A stretch of 64,000 nt of DNA from Larix kaempferi (lineage: Eukaryota; Streptophyta; Pinopsida; Pinales; Pinaceae). The notes beneath the pieces were generated by a model. It worked only from the letters and a program-made list of their open reading frames with translations. It made no database searches and was not told the DNA's origin. This document shows positions 14,401 through 25,077 of the stretch, in pieces. A program made the position numbers and the translations under genes. Where the stretch lies: the NCBI GenBank assembly GCA_027924585.1, contig BSBM01000592.1, positions 6,244,001 to 6,308,000 of the forward strand, read 5' to 3'. The stretch's first letter is position 1; every line of letters begins with the position of its first letter.

Positions 14401-14903
14401 TTATGGTATCCTAGCAAAAATACATTCTCCCTAAAAGCCTATTCAAATGCAGATTGGGCAGGTAGTGTAGATGACAGAAAAAGCACAAGTGGAGGGGCCT
14501 TCTTCTTGGGAGAATCTCTTGTCTCTTGGATAAGTAAAAAACAAACCTCAATATTCCTATCCACCGCTGAAGTAGAGTACATTGCAGCAACAGAGTGCTG
14601 CACACAGGTCGAATGGATGAAACAAACCCTACAAGATATTAAGGTTGTGTTTGAAGAACCCACTATCATCCATTGTGACAACACAAGTGCCATAAGCTTG
14701 TCCAAAAACCCTGTCCAACACTCCGATGCAAAACATATTCCTATAAAATATCACTATTTGTGAGAGAAAGCTACAAGCAAGAATATCAGACTTTAATATA
14801 TTCCAACACAGGAAAAAGTGGTAGACATATTTACTAAGCCTTTGAACAGGGATGTGTTTGAGCATCTTAGGAAAAAGATGGGTGTATGTCCCTCTCCAAA
14901 TTA
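11480..14903 (+). pseudogene. Element B unit 1 pol: protease, integrase, RT, RNase H (decayed)
   Basis: Copia order is visible. Two further zinc knuckles (CYACSNFGHKAMNC near 11512 and CFNCHNYGHKASNC near 11674) come first. Then follow protease YVDSGCSKHM (about 11838), an integrase zinc-binding region WLWHRRFGH with CRHCQLGK, and integrase core residues in DNGGEF (about 12600) and QQNGVVERKNR (about 12690). RT follows, with GTKWVFKNK and YVDDIIF (about 13955), then RNase H with ADWAGSVDDRKSTSGG. The integrase frame is open from 11543 to 13207. Beyond it are frameshifts and stops: TAG replacing Gln near 13590, a one-base deletion near 13729 relative to unit 2, and TGA near 14761. It is inactive. 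Confidence 0.85.
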
Positions 14904-14950
14904 AAACAAAAAAATGTGTGATGCATCTGGATAGCGGGAGACAGTGATTG

Positions 14951-15038
14951 CTGTCAGGGGGAGCTTATTAGCCCTTTGTCTTGATGTCAAAGGGGGAGAA
15001 ATGGAAGTGATATTGCCATCAATGCCAAAGGGGGATAT
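14951..15038 (+). other. Multiple polypurine tracts, B unit 1
   Basis: Three related purine-rich motifs precede LTR 2: 'cagggggag' at about 14955, 'caaagggggaga' at 14989-15000 and 'caaagggggatat' at 15026-15038. The last abuts the LTR. Repeated purine tracts of this type are reported for Sireviruses. Confidence 0.7.
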
Positions 15039-17491
15039 TGTTGGCAATATGGCAGTGGCAAGGCAACAAAGATATAGGAAAGATTGTTGTCATTGATGGC
15101 AATCATAAATGGCAGTGGAAAATAGCCATGACAAAAGAAAGAAATGAACCAGCAATGCACGCTTGCTTCCAGAGACCATTTATGCATGCCAGAGGTCTGA
15201 AATCTTAGTGAAACATATGCTCTGTTGGGTCACACTGCTACATGAATTCTCTGACCTCAAAGAAGGGTACATGTTACTATCCTTGAAAAGCTAACAACAA
15301 TATCCAGACAGTTGAAATAATGAAGTTAAATTATAGCATCTCTTTGGAAGATGACTCGTTGACAATTACAAATTTGAAATGGACTCGTTGACTCGATGCC
15401 TAAGTCTGCCACTTCCCAATCATGATACCACAAAATCTGGAGTTTCAGTTTCAAGAGCCAATAGAATCGTGTGGATAGATATTTAAAAATGTTGAAAGCT
15501 TGAAAGCTCACAAGATGGGAATTAGAAGGAGGTTGATTTCTCAGTAATCGGGGAGGATAATATAGTGTGATGGAGGAAGGTTCAAAATCGAAATGGTAAC
15601 ATTTCTTATGAAAGCAATGCTCGCTTTGTGAGATGGTCAGATGGCGGTTTGAAATTGCTTATAGGGAATGAGGTGCTTGATCTAAATGTTCAAGATGCAG
15701 GGCATGATCAGGCTCATATCTTTTTACGTCATGGAAAGGGAATCTTACAATCTCAAGGATGATTACTACATAAGATGAGATTTATGCCATATTCTTTATA
15801 TTCAAAGTCACATCGGTTGTTGACTACTCTTGTTGATTCTCGCCATAGGAAAAACCCATAAAAAGTGTGTATAAAGAGAACTCTAACACTTTCAGTCAAT
15901 CATTCTGCCTGTGACTACTTAACACTATATTCTTGCTTGAGAGTTACATGAACGCCCTAGGGAGAATACCATTTATGTCAATGTATCATGAACCAATGGA
16001 AAGATGATGGAGGAATGGTGAAAATATGTAAACGTTTTGCTGCTTTAGCTATGGTTTGAATGTGAGAAGATTATTGCTGAATGTTTGCAGAACGTGAGCT
16101 CCCTTCAAATCTTCAATTGTGACCCATGAATGCCAAACCATGAAGAAACCCCACTCCGAACGTTGCAAAATGTGTAGGCTGCCTTTGTAGAAATACTGGA
16201 GATTCTCACGATACCACTGCCAAATGCATTAGATAATTGTGAAATGTCTAGTGTGATTTCAAGTCAGAACAGGCGATCCATCCTCATGCCAAAGATCCGT
16301 TGAGATTGACATTCGAAATCAAAACGCAGAGATTAAAATGATAGAAATAAAATGTAGAAAATAAACGCATAGGGTTTTCACAGATCGAGACTCAGCAGTC
16401 GTTAGATTAAAACTCAACGGTGGAGATTAAGTTTCGGTTTGGGAATTATCCCACATTCATAGTGAAGACATTGTTATATGTTTTTATATACACATTTCAA
16501 TGCTAATCCTATTGACACGTAGTGCAAAGGATAGGCAGGGTTACTGGGTGTTTGGACTCCACAAGAAGATCACCAGCTTGGCGCCCGAGACGACCTGTCA
16601 GGCCCCCTATCCTTTTGGTACACGTGGCAAGGAGGTGTTGTGAACATGGAAGACAGTGAAGCTGAGGTGGTAGAAGACGTGGCGTCGATGTGGCAGAGGC
16701 TGAGATGGCATCGATGTGGTAGAGGCTAAGATGGCGTTGATGTGGCATAGGAGTTGTTAACATGTCTAAAGCATTATATGAAACATGAAGAGTTAGTGAA
16801 ATAGTTAAAAACTACATTTTTAGAATAATTAAATAAAATTGTATATAGTTTTAATTATGAAAATGATTTTAAATATAAAATCATTTTCTTGGGGGTTAAT
16901 TAAAACAATAGTATATAAAGTTATATATTAAAAATAATTTTTTTTATTGTAATATAATTTTTTTTGGAGGTATATTTTTTTGAAAAGGTGTGTGGTTTAA
17001 AAAATACACATGACCTTTGGAGAAGTATAAATTTGAAAACAAACATCATTTGAAAGTGTCTCTCGATTCTTCATCTTAGTACTTGAAGAAGAATTAAGGC
17101 CAAAGGAAGCGATGCAGTCCTAGAAGCATGTGGAGACTTAATATCTTAAGGGCGGCAGGGTGGTGCTAGGGCAGGTCAGTTCCTGCGAAAGGGAGTTGTT
17201 GCTTCCTTGTTAGTCATCGCTGACTAAATAGGGGGTCATAGCCTCCTACCAGTTGGTGCGGGTGAATTAAAGGTGTGGGTGCATCCTGATTGGTTGGTGG
17301 CGATTGAATTCTATTGTAATGTGTAAAAAGCAATTTTGCAGATAATAGAAAAGCTTTGGTGGTTTACCCATTTGGGGTTCCACGATAAAATCCCTGTTTT
17401 GTTTTTTCCATTTTGTTTAAGTGGTTGAAAAGAAAAAAAATTAACAATATTGATTTACCACCCCCTCTCAGTATTGACCAATATTCCATCA
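15039..17491 (+). repeat. Element B LTR 2, shared middle LTR (2453 bp)
   Basis: A purine tract lies immediately upstream (14988-15038) and a primer site immediately downstream (17494-17504). This LTR therefore serves as 3' LTR of the first unit and 5' LTR of the second. No target duplication flanks it. Confidence 0.85.
15553..15861 (+). pseudogene. LEO1/VIP4 gene fragment in LTR 2
   Basis: This has the same length and frame as the copies in LTRs 1 and 3. Two in-frame TGA codons (15568-15570 and 15760-15762) replace CGA. Both changes are C to T at CpG, consistent with deamination of methylated DNA. The fragment still reads NARFVRWSDG and LLIGNEVLDL. Confidence 0.8.
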
Positions 17492-17493
17492 AT

Positions 17494-17504
17494 TGGTATC
17501 AGAG
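17494..17504 (+). other. Primer binding site, B unit 2
   Basis: The same TGGTATCAGAG motif follows LTR 2, showing that the second unit kept a complete 5' junction. Confidence 0.85.
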
Positions 17505-17561
17505 TGAAGTTCCTTCACCACGGTTTAACCACCGGAAGGAAGATCTTATTCAAAGATCACT

Positions 17562-18596
17562 ATGGATCAAAAAAATGGGTTATCTACTAACAAATCCCCA
17601 CTCTTTACAGGAGAAAATTATGCATACTGGAGTGTGAGGATGAGGTGCCATATGATGCCCCTTGGATGGAAGGTGTGGGAAGCAACTCAAGAGGAGTATA
17701 AGATAGGAGATGAAGCACCTATAGATCCAAAGGAACTAAGCGAATATGAGAGTAATGCCAAAGCCCTAAATGCAATCTTGAGTGGATTGACTAACATTGT
17801 TTTCACAAAAGTTATGAGATGCAAGACTGCCAAGCAAGCCTGGGATAAGTTAAATATTATCTATGAAGGTGAATCTAAAGTCAAAGAATCCAAGCTTCAG
17901 ACATATAGGGGATAGTTTGAGAGTCTTAAAATGGAGGAAGAGAATATTGGGGAATACTTTCTAAGATTAGATGAGGTAGTCAATGCTATTAGAGGACTTG
18001 GAGGAAAATGAAAAGAAAGAGAAGTGGTTAAAAAGGTGCTAAGAACACTGCCCAAGAAGTATGACTAAAAAATATCCACCTTAAAGGAACGAGATGATCT
18101 TGATCTCTTGACAATGGATGAAATACATGGAATTCTCACTGCATATGAGATGAGAACAGGACAAAATAATACTTCAAAAGGAGAAGCAGCCTTCAAAGTG
18201 ACCAAGAAAATAAAGAATCAAAAGAAAAACACTCAGATCGACCACAATGAAGAACATGATGTGGAAGAAGCCAATTTTATCAAAAAAATTCAGAAGGGGT
18301 CAGGAAAGTATAAAGGTAAGCTTCCCTTCAAATGGTTTAACTATGGCAAAATTGGGCACTTTCAATCCAAGTGTCCTTATCCCAAGAAAGACTCTGAGGA
18401 TGAAGATGACAAGAGTAAACAATACAAGAAAAAAGGAAAAATCGACTATAAGAAAAAGTACAAAAAGAACTACTATTCAAAAGAAGAAGAAGAAGACAAC
18501 AGTTCATCTAAGGCAAGTGACAGTGATGATGAAGTCCTCTTTCGAGGTATTGAAGAATCTAGTGACCTAGAAGAAAGTAAGCATGAGAAAGAGTAA
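17562..18596 (+). pseudogene. Element B unit 2 gag (decayed)
   Basis: This is homologous to unit 1 gag and starts at ATG 17562. The N-terminal part is open for 117 codons and then reaches TAG at 17913-17915. TGA at 18009-18011 and TAA at 18066-18068 follow. All three fall at the same codons as stops in unit 1. The first zinc knuckle has lost its first two cysteines (WFNYGKIGH instead of CFNCGKIGH). An acidic Ser-rich tail follows. Confidence 0.8.
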
Positions 18597-18920
18597 GAAG
18601 TTGAAATAGAGGTTAACATGGAAAATGAACTATTCAGTGCTTTGAATGGAATGAAAAGATAAAAAAATAAATATAGACAGTTGAAAAGGGTTATAGTTGA
18701 ACAATAGGGAGAGCATGAACAAAAAGAAAAGGAGATGAAGAAAATCATGAGCAATCTGAAACAGAAAATTCAAGAAGCAAATAGGATAGAAGAGAAGCTA
18801 GAGGAATCTCTTAGAGAAAAGCAATTAATCTGTGAAAAAATGGAAGCATAATTAATTCACTTAAGGAAAGAACTCGATACAAAATTCATTCAAACTAAGT
18901 ATGAAAATAGTTCTAAAGTT

Positions 18921-20447
18921 TTGGATGAGATTATAGCTGCACAAAGAGATCCAAGTAAGAAAAATGGAATAGGTTATTTTCAAGGAGAAAATCAAGTTCA
19001 ATCAAAATCCTATGCAGTTGCTCTTCTCAGCACATTCAAGAAGAAAGAGGAGACAAGGAATTCTCATAACTCCAAAAGATTACTTCCACCCATCAAGAAG
19101 GAATTCAAGACAACTCCAAAGAAGGCTTATCAAAATAGCCATCCTCACATTTTATTTGGTTATTGTTATGCATGCTCAAACTTTGGACACAAAGCTATGA
19201 ATTGTAGAGCATATGGAAGGAAAAATCTGAAGGTTAAAAACTTCAACCTTAAAAACAAACAAACAACTGGCCAAATTAAGAGCATAAATTATAACTCCTT
19301 CGCACCCCTGCAGGAAAGGAATTTAGAATGTTTCAATTGTCATAATTATGGACATAAAGCAAGCAATTGCAGATTGATGGAAATCTCAAAAAGACCAAAA
19401 GACATTAGAGAACGAAAGAATCTCTGGAAAGAAAAAACATCGGAAGAAAAATGTCTTATTGCCATGAAAGTCCAAGATAAAGGAGATGTCTTGTATTTTG
19501 ACAGTGGGTGTTCAAAACACATGACAGGAGATAAGGACAAATTTTTGAACTTAAAGAAACATAAGGGTAAAGTTACATTTGGTGACAATGCTTTAGCTAA
19601 CATTCTTGGGAAAGGCACTGTGAATTTGGGAAAGGCCAAAGACAAGAATGTGTTTCTTGTTGAAAATCTGAAACCTATCTTATTAAGTGTCAGCCAAACC
19701 TGTGATCAGGGACACATTTGTATCTTCGATTCCAAGAAATGTGAGATTAGGAGAAAAGACTCAGGAAAATTAGTTGGTACTGCATCTAGAACTCCTGAGA
19801 ATGTATACATACTAAATACAAAACTAGATGAGGAATGTCATATAAATTTATTAGATGAAAGTTGGCTATGGAATAGGAGGTTGGGACACATTAAATTTGA
19901 CATTTTATTTGACAGTTTAGTAAAATTCAGTAATCTTGGGGCAGTTAGAAACTTGCCAAAGATCACAAAACCATCAAATCCTATATGTAGACATTGTCAA
20001 TTAGGGAATCAAACTAGAGTAAGGTTCGAAACAAAAGAGCACTCAACCTCAAAACCTTTACAGATGGTTCACACTGATCTCTATAGACCTACAAGGACCA
20101 AAAGTATGCAAGGAGAGTCATATTTTATGCTATTCATCGATGATTTTACTAGAATGACGTGGGTATTCTTTCTAAAGGAAAAATCAGAAGCATTTGAAAA
20201 ATTCAAAGCTTTTAAAACTTTTGTTGAAAATGAAATAGAAGCAAAAATCAAATGTATTAGATCAGACAATGGTGGTGAGTTCAATTCAAAAGAGTTTGAG
20301 ATCTTCTGTCAAAGTCATGGAATTAAAAGACAATTCTCTGTTGCCAGAACACCTCAGCAAAATGGGGTTGTTGAAAGGAAGAATAGAACAGTCCAGGAGG
20401 CTGCAAGAACCATGCTAAATGAAGCAAGACTTTCTGATGGATACTAG
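18921..20447 (+). pseudogene. Element B unit 2 gag-pol: zinc knuckles, protease, integrase
   Basis: A 508-codon open frame contains CYACSNFGHKAMNC and CFNCHNYGHKASNC knuckles, protease YFDSGCSKHMTG and the integrase region. The first zinc-binding His is changed (WLWNRRLGH versus WLWHRRFGH in unit 1). The integrase core is visible as DNGGEF and QQNGVVERKNR. The frame ends at a TAG replacing Trp (unit 1 has TGG) and integrase C-terminal sequence continues past it. This unit is less damaged than unit 1 but not functional. Confidence 0.85.
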
Positions 20448-20999
20448 AGGGAATCTATAAGCATAGCAGTATACATTCTAAATAGAGGACAGCTCAGGAA
20501 AAATCATGAGAAGACTCCCTATGAATTATGGTTTGGAAGAACTCCCTATGTAAAATATTTTAAAGTCTTTGGAAGTAAATGTTACATTAAAAGACTTGAT
20601 GAGGATCTTGGAAAATTTGATGCTAGATCTGATGAAGGCATATTTCTTGGATATTCTTCTACCAAAAGGGCATACGGATGCTACAATTTCAGATTACATA
20701 AGATTGTTGAAAGTGCTAATGTGAAGATAGATGATTCAAAAACAAAGAAGTTCAAACATCAAGAAAGTGCACTCGATAGTGAAAGCGAGGATGATGCGAA
20801 GCTAGTTGATACATAGACAAATGAAGAAGGCATACAAGGAGATGAAATAGGTACCAAAGAAGAGGAGGATGATACTCGAGAAGAAAGAGAAGAATATCCT
20901 AGAAAAAACACCAAGACACCCTCCAGAATAGTCCAAAAGAATCATCCTGAAGACCAGATCATTGGAGACAAAGATGCAGGAGTACAAACAAGAAGAAAA

Positions 21000-22570
21000 T
21001 TGTTGTATCAAACAGAGATAGCACTACTATCATGTATTGAGCCTAGCTCAATTAAAGAGGCATGTAAAGATGAGAATTGGGTCAAAGCTATGAATGAAGA
21101 ATTGAACCAAATTGAAAAAAGTCAAACTTGGGAATTGGTTCCAAGACCAAAGAATAAGAATGTTATTGGAACTAAATGGGTGTTTAAAAACAAAGTGAAT
21201 GAAGATGGGAAAGTAATCAGGAACAAAGCCAGATTAGTATGCAAAGGATATGCTCAGGTTGAAGGAGTATATTTTGAAGAAACCTTTGCACCTATGGCCA
21301 GATTAGAGGCAATTAGGATGTTCTTAGCTTTTGCCAGTTACAAAAAATTTAAGGTATATCAGATGGATGTCAAGTCAGCTTGTCTCAATGGAAACTTAGA
21401 AGAAGAAGTGTATATTGAGCAGCCAGAAGGATTTCAATTATTTGATAAAGGATACTATGTGTGTAAACTAAAGAAAGCACTATATGGATTAAAACAAGCA
21501 CCCGGAGCATGGTATGCAAGGTTGGACTCATATATGCAAACACAAGGCTTAAAAAGAGGATCAGTAGATTGTAATCTGTATTGTAAAATTATTTGATATC
21601 CTAATCATTGTAGAAGTGTATGTTGATGATATTATATTCAGGAGTGATGATGAAAAGTTGAGTGAGGATTTTGCTAAGAGAATGCAGCAAGAATTTGAAA
21701 TGTCTTTGCTTGGTGAAATGGATTTCTTTCTAGGATTGCAAATAGTACAGTGCAAAAAGGGAATCTTTAATCATCAGTCCAAGTATATTAAAGATATGTT
21801 GAAGAGATTTCAGCTAGAGGACTGCAAGACTGTTTGTACACCTATGACAGTAGGTTGCAAATTAAGAAAAGAAGATGAATCCAAGGATGTAGATCCAAAA
21901 CATTATAGATCCATGATTGGGAGTCTACTATATGTAACAACCTCCAGACCAGATGTCAAGCAAGTTGTTGGAATGGTGGCTAGATTTCAAGCTGCACCTA
22001 AAGAAAGCCATGTTCAAGCTATAAAAAGAATCTTTAGGTATTTAAAAGGAACCATAAATCTTGGATTATGGTATCCTAGAAAAAATGCATTCTCCCTAAA
22101 AGTCTATTCAATTGCAGATTGGGCAGGGAGTGTAGATGACAGAAAAAGCACAAGTGGAGGGGCCTTCTTCTTGGGAGAATCTCTTGTCTCTTGGATAAGT
22201 AAAAAACAGACCTCAATCTCCCTATCCACCATTGAATTAGAGTACATTGCAGCAACAGAGTGCTGCACACAGGTCAAATGGATGAAACAAATCGTAGAAG
22301 ATATTAAGGTTGTGTTTGAAGAACCCACTATCATCCATTGTGACAACACAAGTGCCATAAGCTTGTCCAAAAACCCTGTCCAACACTCCAAGGCAAAACA
22401 TATTCCTATAAAATATCACTATTTGAGAGAGAAAGCTGCAAGCAAGAATATCAGACTTGAATATATTCCAACATAGGAACAAGTGGCAGACATATTTACT
22501 AAGCTTGTGAATAGGGATGTGTTTGAGCATCTCAAGCAAAAGCTGGGTGTAATTCCCTCTCAAAATTAAA
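21000..22570 (+). pseudogene. Element B unit 2 RT and RNase H
   Basis: RT runs in one frame from 21000 to 21596 ([58 protein letters not shown]). A two-base deletion near 21589 relative to unit 1 then shifts the frame. The second piece, 21616-22476, holds the RT catalytic motif YVDDIIF and RNase H (DWAGSVDDRKSTSGG, HCDNTSAISLSKNP). TAG at about 22474 interrupts the last part, after which DIFTK and the C-terminus can still be read. RT copies element RNA into cDNA and RNase H removes the RNA strand. Confidence 0.85.
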
Positions 22571-22616
22571 GCAAAAAAATGTGTGACGCATCTGGATAGG
22601 GGGAGACAGTGATTGT

Positions 22617-22703
22617 TGTCAAGGGGAGCTTATTAGCCCTTTGTCTTGATGTCAAAGGGGGAGAAATGGAAGTGATATTTCCATCAATGCCAAAGGGGGA
22701 TAT
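22617..22703 (+). other. Multiple polypurine tracts, B unit 2
   Basis: Purine motifs recur before LTR 3 as in unit 1: 'caaggggag' at about 22619, 'caaagggggag' at about 22654 and 'caaagggggatat' at 22691-22703, the last abutting the LTR. Confidence 0.7.
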
Positions 22704-25072
22704 TGTTGGCAATATGGTAGTGGTAAGGCAACAAAGATATAGGACAGATTGTTGTCATTGATGGCAATCATAAATTGCAGTGGCAATAGCCATGACAAAA
22801 GCAAGAAATGAAGCAGCAATGCATGCTTGCTGCCAGAGACCATTTATGCACGCCAGAGGTTTGAAATCTCAATGAAACATATGCTTTGTTGGGACACACT
22901 GCTGCATGAATTCTCTGACCTCAAAGCAGGGTACAAGTTACTATCCTTGAAAAGCTAACAACAATATCCAGACAGTTGAAATAATGAAATTAAATTATAG
23001 CATCTCTGTGGAAGATGACTCGTTGACAATTACCAATTTGAAATGGACTCGTTGACTTGATGCCTAAGTCTTCCACTTCCCTATCATGATACCACAAAAT
23101 CTAGAGTTTCAGTTTCAACAGCCAACAGAATCGTGTGGATAGATATTTAAAAATGTTGAAAGCTTGAAAGCTCATAAGATGGGAATTAGAAGGAGGCCGA
23201 TTTCTCAGTAATCGAGGAGGTTAATATAGTGCGATGGAGGAAGGTTCAGAATCGAAATGGTAACATTTCTTATGAAAGCAATGCTCGCTTTGTGAGATGG
23301 TCAGATGGTGGTTTGAAATTGCTTATAGGGAATGAGGTGCTTGATCTAAATGTTCAAGATGCAGGCCATGATCAGGCTCATATCTTTTTACATCATGGAA
23401 AGGAAATCTTACAATCTCAAGGACGATTACTACATAAGATGAGATTTATGCCATCTTCTTTATATTCAAAGTCACATCGGTTGTTGACTACTCTTGTTGA
23501 TTCTCACCATAGGAAAAACCCATAAAAAGTGTGTATAAAGAGAATGCTAACACTTTCAGTGTGTCATTCTGCCTGCGACTACTTGACAGTATATTCTTGG
23601 TTGAGAGTTACATGAACGCCCTATGGAGAATACCATTTATGTCAATGTATCATGAACCAATGGAAAGATGATGGAGGAACAGTGAAAATATGTAAACGTT
23701 TTGCTGTTTTAGCTATTGTTTGAATGTGAGAAGATTATTGCTGAACGTTTGTTGAACATGAGCTCCATTCAAATCTTCAATTGTGACCCATGAATGACAA
23801 ACCATGAAGAAACCCCAGTCCGAACGTTGCAAAATGTGCAGGCTTCCTTTGTAGAAATACTGGATATTCTCACGATACCATTGCCAAATGCATTAGATAA
23901 TTGCGAAATGTCTAGTGTGATTTCAAGTCAAAAGAGGCGATCCATCCTCATGCCAAAGATCCATTGAGATTGACATTCAAAATCAAAACGCGGAGATTAA
24001 AATGGTAGAAATAAAACGCATAGGGTTTTCACAGATCGAGTCTCAGGAACCATTATATTAAAACTCAATGGTGGAGATTAAGTTTCGGTTTGGGAATTAT
24101 CCCACATTCATAGTGAAGACGTTGTTATATGTGTTTATATACATAGTTCAATGCTAATCCTGTTGACGCGTAGTGCAAAGGATAGGCGGGGGCGCTGGGT
24201 GTTTGGACTTCACGAGAAGATCAGCAGCTCGGCGCCTGGGACGACCTGTCAGGCCCCCTATCCTTTTAGTACACGTGGCAATGGATAAACGACGTGGAAG
24301 GGAGGTGTTGCGAACATGATAGATAGTGAAGTTGAGGTGGTGGAAGATGTGGCGTCGATGTGGCAGAGGCTGAGATGGTGTCGATGTGGTTGATGTTGTA
24401 GAGGCTGAGATGGCGTCGATGTGCATAGGAGTTGTTAACATGTCTAAATCATTATATGAAACATGAAGAGTTAGTGAAATATTTGAAAACAACATTTTTA
24501 GAATAATTAAATAAAATTGTATATAGTTTTAATTATGAAAATGATTTTATATTTAAAATCATTTTCTTGGGTGTTAATTAAAACAATACACATAACCTTT
24601 GGAGAAGTATAAATTTGAAAGCAAACATCATTTGAAAGTGTCTCTCGATTCTTCATCTCAGTACTTGAAGAAGAAGTAAGGCCAAAGGAAGCGATGCAGT
24701 CCTAGAAGCGTGTGGAGACTTAATATCTCAAGGGCGACAGGGTGGTGGTAGGGAAGGTCGCTGCCCGCGAAAGGGAGTTGTTGCTTCCTTGTTAGTCGTC
24801 ACTAACTAAACAGGGGGTCGTAGCCTCCTACCAGTTGGTGCTGGTGAATTAAGGGTGTGGATGCATCCTGATTGGTTGGTGCCGATCGAATTCTATTGTA
24901 ATGTGTAAAAAGCAATTTTTCAGATAATAGAAAAGCTTTGGTGGCTTACCCATTTGGGGTTCCATGATAAAATCCGTGTTTTTTTGTTTCCATTTTGTTT
25001 AAGTGGTTGAAAAGAAAAAAAATTAACAATATTGATTCACTCCCCCTCTTAGTATTGACCAATATTCCATCA
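22704..25072 (+). repeat. Element B LTR 3 (2369 bp)
   Basis: This is the 3' terminal LTR. By eye it lacks about 115 bp present in LTRs 1 and 2 near 24585 (an AT-rich segment between 'gttaattaaaacaata' and 'cacat'). It holds the best preserved LEO1 fragment. Confidence 0.85.
23217..23525 (+). pseudogene. LEO1/VIP4 gene fragment in LTR 3 (open frame)
   Basis: This is the best preserved copy: the LEO1-like frame is uninterrupted to TAA at 23523-23525. It contains RFVRWSDGG, LLIGNEVLDLNVQDAGHDQ, GRLLHKMRFMPSSL and SHRLLTTLVDS in the order found in plant LEO1. No methionine starts it and the family's charged N- and C-terminal regions are absent, so it is not a working LEO1. No intron interrupts the fragment. 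It could have been captured from an mRNA or from a single exon. Confidence 0.8.
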
Positions 25073-25077
25073 CTTCA
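25073..25077. repeat. Target site duplication of B, right copy (CTTCA)
   Basis: This matches 7343-7347 exactly. Joining the flanks at this pentamer keeps the host element's reading frame in phase. Confidence 0.85.

Larger units (their letters stand above)
7348..25072 (+). mobile_element. Element B: tandem Ty1/copia (Sirevirus-like) element with three LTRs and two internal regions
   Basis: Three homologous LTRs (7348-9835, 15039-17491, 22704-25072) alternate with two homologous gag-pol regions (9836-15038, 17492-22703). The whole unit is flanked by one perfect 5-bp target duplication, CTTCA, and interrupts element A. No duplication flanks the middle LTR. This is the expected product of unequal recombination between LTRs of a single insertion. 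Domain order protease-integrase-RT-RNase H shows copia. Long LTRs and repeated 'caaaggggg' purine tracts near the 3' LTR suggest the Sirevirus/Maximus lineage. Both internal copies carry premature stops and frameshifts. Confidence 0.85.
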
